A stretch of 64,000 bases of DNA, from the NCBI GenBank assembly GCA_033239125.1, contig BSWB01000002.1, positions 111,762,443 to 111,826,442 of the forward strand. The letters are read 5' to 3'. The notes beneath the pieces were generated by a model that did not search any database, was not told the origin of the DNA, and saw nothing but the letters and a program-made list of their open reading frames with translations. Position numbers and translations under genes: made by a program. Source of the DNA: Fagopyrum homotropicum (taxonomy: Eukaryota > Streptophyta > Magnoliopsida > Caryophyllales > Polygonaceae). Each line of letters opens with the position of its first letter. The stretch's first letter is position 1. Of this stretch, positions 59,691 to 64,000 are shown piece by piece.

Positions 59691-61237
59691 TGTAACACCC
59701 GATTCCTTCAGAAGCCTTAGGGTAGGTCTCGGCGAAAAGAACCGCAGGAGCGACATCTGAGAGCCGCATGAGTGTCGACCCGCGGGGGCAGCATGGGAGT
59801 GCTGCAGGTACGCCGACCCGCGGGGTAGTTACTGTTCACCGCGGAGGCGGTAAAACAATGGGCCGCGTCGTTTTGATTCGTAACCTTCGACGGTTACAAA
59901 CTCTATCCTTTTTTTTTTTATTCTGAAACCCTACCTTCTTCTTTTCCCTTTCTAAAACCAGCCGTCATTCCTGGAGCTTCACCCTTGGAGAACTTACGTA
60001 AGTGAGAATCCTTCCCCTTCTTTCTCTTCCCTTCTTCTCATCATCTATTCTTCCTCCATCCTTCATTGCCTTCTTTTCTTCCAGTTGTCATCATAACAAA
60101 ACGGTGTTGCATCCCTTCACCGGACTACAGCAAGTATGCCGTCTATGTGGATCCCGGAGGAAGATCTTGTTCATTCGATTCCATTGTTAAGGATTGGTAA
60201 ATCTTTCTTCCTTTTTGTCCCTTTGATCACCTATAGGTTACGTGATGGTCTGATTGAGTAGACCTGTATGGATCTACAGTGGATTGCAAGAAGTTAGTGG
60301 AACCAGAAGATCGATCAGAGAAGAGAAGACGGAGTTCGCTGTCGCTAGTGCCGCCCCCATGCCTGCACTTCCCCGCGACCGCGCCTCACAACCCCTGTGG
60401 GCCTTCCCAGCCGCGAGTGGGGCTGCTGTGTCATGTCCGCCTCTACGCCTCTTCACCACCATGGCTGCGGTTTTCCTCTAGTGAGACACTTAAGTCGTTC
60501 TTCCGACTTAAGTATTATCTCGTGGTATGTCTGTTCTTCTCCCTTTGTACCCTTTTGAACATGATGTAGTATCATGATAGGTGGCCTAGCAGACCGTGAG
60601 TAAATCCCATGTAGTCAGCAAGTTTTAGGTTGTGTTCCGAGTACGTTGAGATGGATTTCGATAGGAAACTGCTTAGATGCAGTTTCATATGGTTGAGTTG
60701 TGGTTGTAACCCATTGCCTTGATCTATATTAGGCTTTGAGGAGTGAGTTCAGATTGAGTTAGACAGATAACTGAGAGTGATTGATTCCTGATAAGTCCGT
60801 AGGACTTACTTAACTGTTGTGACATGATTGATTGATGATTGAGTGGTGTTTGATATCGTGTTGTGGCTTAGGTAGTATATATTTATCTACCGGCCTATGT
60901 ATTGACCCACTAGTATCGGACGGTGATAACTTGTCCAGTTCTCCCGAGGAAGTTTGGGAGGTGCTCGTGAATGGGCCAGATTTGGATATACAGGGTCGGT
61001 ACCGGTCCAGTCCACATGGTATACGGGATGGTGCGCTGATTCACTCCAGCTGAACAATGTCCAAAGGCGAGAGTCCATGAATTCTCGTATCACACTTATA
61101 ATTAATATGGTGAATGACTTAATGAAGATAATAATAACCGTATCTCTGTGATAGCATGATGGGTGTTTACTGTGTTCATTGCGCGTGTGTGTGCGCGCGC
61201 GCTTTAGTATCTTTCCTTCATGTTATAGTTAGGTAAC

Positions 61238-63273
61238 TATAAGAGATAGGATTTTAGAATTTTAATTAATGTTGATTAACTTAATCATTGATAGTAATTG
61301 ACATATAACTCGCGAAGATTGCGTAAGTGATGAGTATGAGTCTCACTTTTATGTTCTTGGCGTAATTTTGGACTTATGGGGAAATTTTCACTTTTTCTTG
61401 GGTAATTATTTTTACCCTCCGGTGTTATTTGGAGCATTTGGGAGCTCCAATTAATAAAAATGCAGTTGACAGAAATGATCAAGACATCGGACATCTCCTA
61501 GATATGAAACAACATGGAAAGGCAAAACGGCCAAAAGAGTCGCTATTTCATTACTTAATGGCTAAGAAAAACGGCTTGGGAATACACGTTTTCCGAGGCA
61601 GTTGTGGAATAACTATCCCTACAATATTCCAGATTTATTATTCCAATTTCGAGAAGTTTGGAGAAGGGTGTTGAACCCGCCTTTGGATCAAGGATAATTA
61701 TCGACTTTGCTAAAGGATAATTATCGTCTTCACTATAAATAGCGGAAAATCGTTTATTAATTCATTTCCTTTGATGTTTCCTAGTAAAGGCTGTGATTTC
61801 TCTCAACCTTCAAACTAAGGTCTACTCTCCGTTTCTAATCCGATTTCAATTCCGTTTGAGTTTTTGGATTCCTCTATCATTCTCTTCATATCGGTTCCGA
61901 GTTTATGCATTTCCGAGCATATGAATACCTGGTTGAGCATATATGTCACCAGGATGGTTACGTCACTCAGATTCCGGTGAATTTGATACTAGCCATGCTT
62001 AGTCTGCGTCGTTGTGATTCCGAATCTTCTTTCAAACCGTCAATCGGGTTAGTAACGAATAAGTTATGAATTTATTCGTTTTCCGTACTACATTTTGACC
62101 TAGATTGACCTTAGGCTTGTCAAAATGGATAATTAGAAATTCCATTATGGTCGTTATATTATTCTGGTGTTTATGGGTTGTTTGTTTGATGAAATGTGAT
62201 GACATGTTGGTTTAGAAATTGCCTACAGATAAAACGTTATTCTGGCAAAATTTAATTAATTAATTAATTAAAGGTGAATTAATTAAATTAGGATTAGAAT
62301 TGAGATTGATGAATGTTGATTAGATGCTACCTTTAGATTTGAGAAATTGTGAGTTATGATGTGATTTTGAGGTTTGGATTCGAGTTATGAGTTGAGGAGG
62401 TTTATAGGGTTTAGGAGGTGGAATCTTCTAACCTTGGGACGATGTTGATACTTTTATTCCTTACTGATGCAGGCATAGATCGTTTCCTCGATGGAAAGCC
62501 GTGACGTGGTATAGATCGACGTTGTGACTGGTAAATCGGTGGAACTTACTTAGCGAGCGATTATGTGTTTGAGTGTGTGATGTGGTTGTGTGTTTGCATA
62601 TGTGTGCTGCATTTATAACCTAACTGGACTAGGATGACCCTACATGCGTATTATTGGCCCAAGTGTATGATAACGGGCGGTGATGACTTGTCTAGCCCAG
62701 AATTGGGAGGCTAGGGAGGTTCTCTACGACCAGACCTCCAGGTCGTGATGATTGACACCATTCCAAACCTGAGGGGAATGGGGACAGAGGCGTTGGGAGT
62801 TTACTCTGCGTGTCACAAGGAAATGAATTAGTAATGGTATAGCTTAATTAAATATAATGAAGGGTTGTGTGTGTGACATTGCATGATATGATATGATGAT
62901 GTGATATATGTGCTACGACTTCATTCATATCTATGATCTATTAGCTAACGGTTTATACCGTGTTGTGGATCTATTGCAAGATAGGAAGACTGTAAAGTGA
63001 GCCAGATGGGTGATCAGCCGAGGGCTTCTGTACACTAGGTTGTTCGAGGGTTATGGGATCTTTTGTATACATTTGTGTATGGTGTTGCCGTTTTGTACTT
63101 GGCTGTGTTTGTAAACCATTTGATGTATATATTGTACAGTTTTATGTATTTGGTTTTAATCTATATGTGCCTTGTTGTAAGATCCAATGAAGTTGTTTTC
63201 AGTCTAAGGTCAGGATCCATTGTGAGATCCTAGCCTAATAGCGCCCCGAGTCCCGCAGATTTACGGTGTTACA
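61238..63273 (+). repeat. LTR-E, solo LTR nested in LTR-D
   Basis: About 2036 bp, starting TATAAGAG (probably once TGTAAG) and ending GGTGTTACA. Flanks GTAAC (61233-61237) and CTAAC (63274-63278) fit a 5-bp duplication. The nesting explains why the CGGGCGGTGA block (60917 and 62671) and the terminal block (62945-63273 and 63280-63620) appear twice. Confidence 0.75.
61690..61741 (+). promoter_or_regulatory. LTR-E promoter: duplicated element plus TATA box
   Basis: AAGGATAATTATCG occurs twice (61690-61703 and 61713-61726), followed at once by TATAAATA (61734-61741). A tandem factor site just upstream of a TATA box is typical of LTR U3 regions. Confidence 0.6.
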
Positions 63274-63626
63274 CTAACGGTTTATCCGTGTTGTTAGATG
63301 TTGTGCAAGATAGGGAAGCTGCCGAGTGATTCGAAATAGGTGGTCAGCCGAGGTTTCCGTACGTCGATAGGACGGGTTGGGGTTTGTTTGTCGTTTGTAG
63401 TAGACTTTGATAGATTGGTTATGGTTTCAGTTTTACCTTTGTACCTCGGCTAAGTGTCGTACCTTATATGGCATTGCATACTTTGAATTTGGATTTATAT
63501 GTTATTTTTATCGTATGTGCCTTGTTGTAAGATCCAATAATAATATTGGTGTTGAGCTAGGGTCGGGACCCATTGTGAGGTCCTAACCCGTAGCGCCACG
63601 AGTCTGAAACTTGGGGTATTACAATA

Positions 63627-63646
63627 TGCTATCAGAGCCCTGGGTT
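63627..63646 (+). promoter_or_regulatory. Primer binding site, initiator Met-tRNA type
   Basis: TGCTATCAGAGCCCTGGGTT, three bases after the LTR end, one to three changes from the common plant form TGGTATCAGAGCC. It distinguishes this family from the Athila group. Confidence 0.8.
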
Positions 63647-63911
63647 GACAACAATGGCACTAGGATTCTTCTAAAGGTCGAATGATTTATAACAGAACCG
63701 AAAGGGGTGTGAGTTTAAAAAGGTTTTGTTTTCAAAATCATAAGTATAGTCGGTTTGGGATAGAAGTTTGGGAACCACCACCACCTCCGCAATTCTCGGT
63801 AGTGTCAAGTAGTTGGCCTTTGCATGATAGTTTTGGACTTACGCGTTAGTATGTACATATATATTTATATATACGCTAGCCGGACCTGATTGGATATTTG
63901 TACCCGTGCAA

Positions 63912-64000
63912 ATGGAACGTACTAGGACAGAGACAACTGTTCGTAGGGGAAGAGGTCATCCACTTCTTCCTCCAGTTAGATGTGATGATACTGATAGGAC
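63912..64000 (+). CDS. Ty3 gag, first 29 codons (partial)
   Basis: ATG at 63912 opens a frame reading MERTRTETTVRRGRGHP, a basic gag N-terminus, 265 bp after the PBS. It continues beyond the window. LTR length and PBS suggest a chromovirus-type (Tekay/Del-like) element, but no diagnostic domain is visible. Confidence 0.6.
   Translation, partial: MERTRTETTVRRGRGHPLLPPVRCDDTDR

Larger units (their letters stand above)
59691..63623 (+). repeat. LTR-D, 5' LTR of a Ty3 element running off the window (contains nested LTR-E)
   Basis: Starts TGTAACACCCG and ends GGGGTATTACA. Minus the nested LTR-E and its duplication, it is about 1892 bp. It is followed by a PBS and gag start, so it is a 5' LTR, not solo. 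GC-rich hairpin words such as ACCGC-GGAG-GCGGT occur at 59740-59860, as in LTR-C. Family blocks: GGACTTACTTAAC (60806), CGGACGGTGATAA (60917) and the terminal block 63510-63600. Confidence 0.85.

Noticed and set aside
62945..63623. Tandem duplication of an LTR tail
   Set aside because: Better explained by LTR-E nested in LTR-D, with a 5-bp flank match GTAAC/CTAAC and two copies of the CGGGCGGTGA block.

Overview
The window is nuclear DNA of a flowering plant, probably a eudicot. It is AT-rich, contains nested plant retrotransposons (Athila-type and TGTAAC-LTR Ty3 elements, a plant L1), plant-type hAT and Mutator-like (MULE) DNA transposons, and one host gene with a spliced plant structure. 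I see only one convincing host gene in 64 kb; almost everything else is transposable-element sequence in several layers of nesting.

Layout. 1-8033: the 3' part of an Athila-like Ty3 element (Athila-1, +), with its 3' LTR split by a complete but dead hAT element (5018-7958). 8034-12835: an older minus-strand LTR of a second Ty3 family (LTR-F) split by a plus-strand LTR of the same family (LTR-B, 9501-12267). 12836-16185: remnant of a related Athila-like element (Athila-3) with its LTR, a 21-bp tandem array and a 180-bp MITE. 17208-18786: a class-3 lipase / phospholipase A1-Igamma gene, the only intact gene. 19941-27127: a 7.2-kb MULE flanked by a 9-bp target duplication, carrying two convergent genes: a seven-exon FAR1-MULE transposase fused to an OTU cysteine-protease domain (+) and a plant mobile domain (PMD) gene (-). 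27128-30970: AT-rich sequence with little recognisable content. 30971-41351: a full-length L1-type LINE with an 18-bp target duplication, split by a 2.9-kb solo LTR (LTR-A, 34331-37216). 43111-54862: a structurally complete Athila-like element on the minus strand (Athila-2), with 1776/1777-bp LTRs, AAGCT target duplication, tRNA-Asp-type PBS, gag, protease, RT, RNase H and an extra Athila-type ORF, but no integrase. 55317-57373: solo LTR-C. 57462-59690: diverged Athila-like LTR pieces. 59691-64000: LTR-D with nested LTR-E, an initiator-Met-tRNA-type PBS and the first codons of gag, running off the window.

How parts relate. Athila-1 and Athila-2 are siblings with complementary losses: Athila-1 keeps the integrase but lost protease-RT-RNase H and the extra ORF; Athila-2 keeps those and lost integrase. 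All element ORFs carry stops or frameshifts, often of the type C-to-T change at CG or CNG sites would produce, as expected of methylated, silenced DNA. The most unusual object is the MULE: a transposase with an OTU protease tail and a convergent PMD gene take the two-gene layout used in MuDR by mudrA/mudrB, and its left end carries a near-perfect 33-bp-arm GC-rich hairpin. Exon phases of the transposase gene are fully consistent across seven exons and only two nonsense codons interrupt it, so this copy died recently and intact relatives may exist. Everything here is from reading by eye; no alignment or database search was run.
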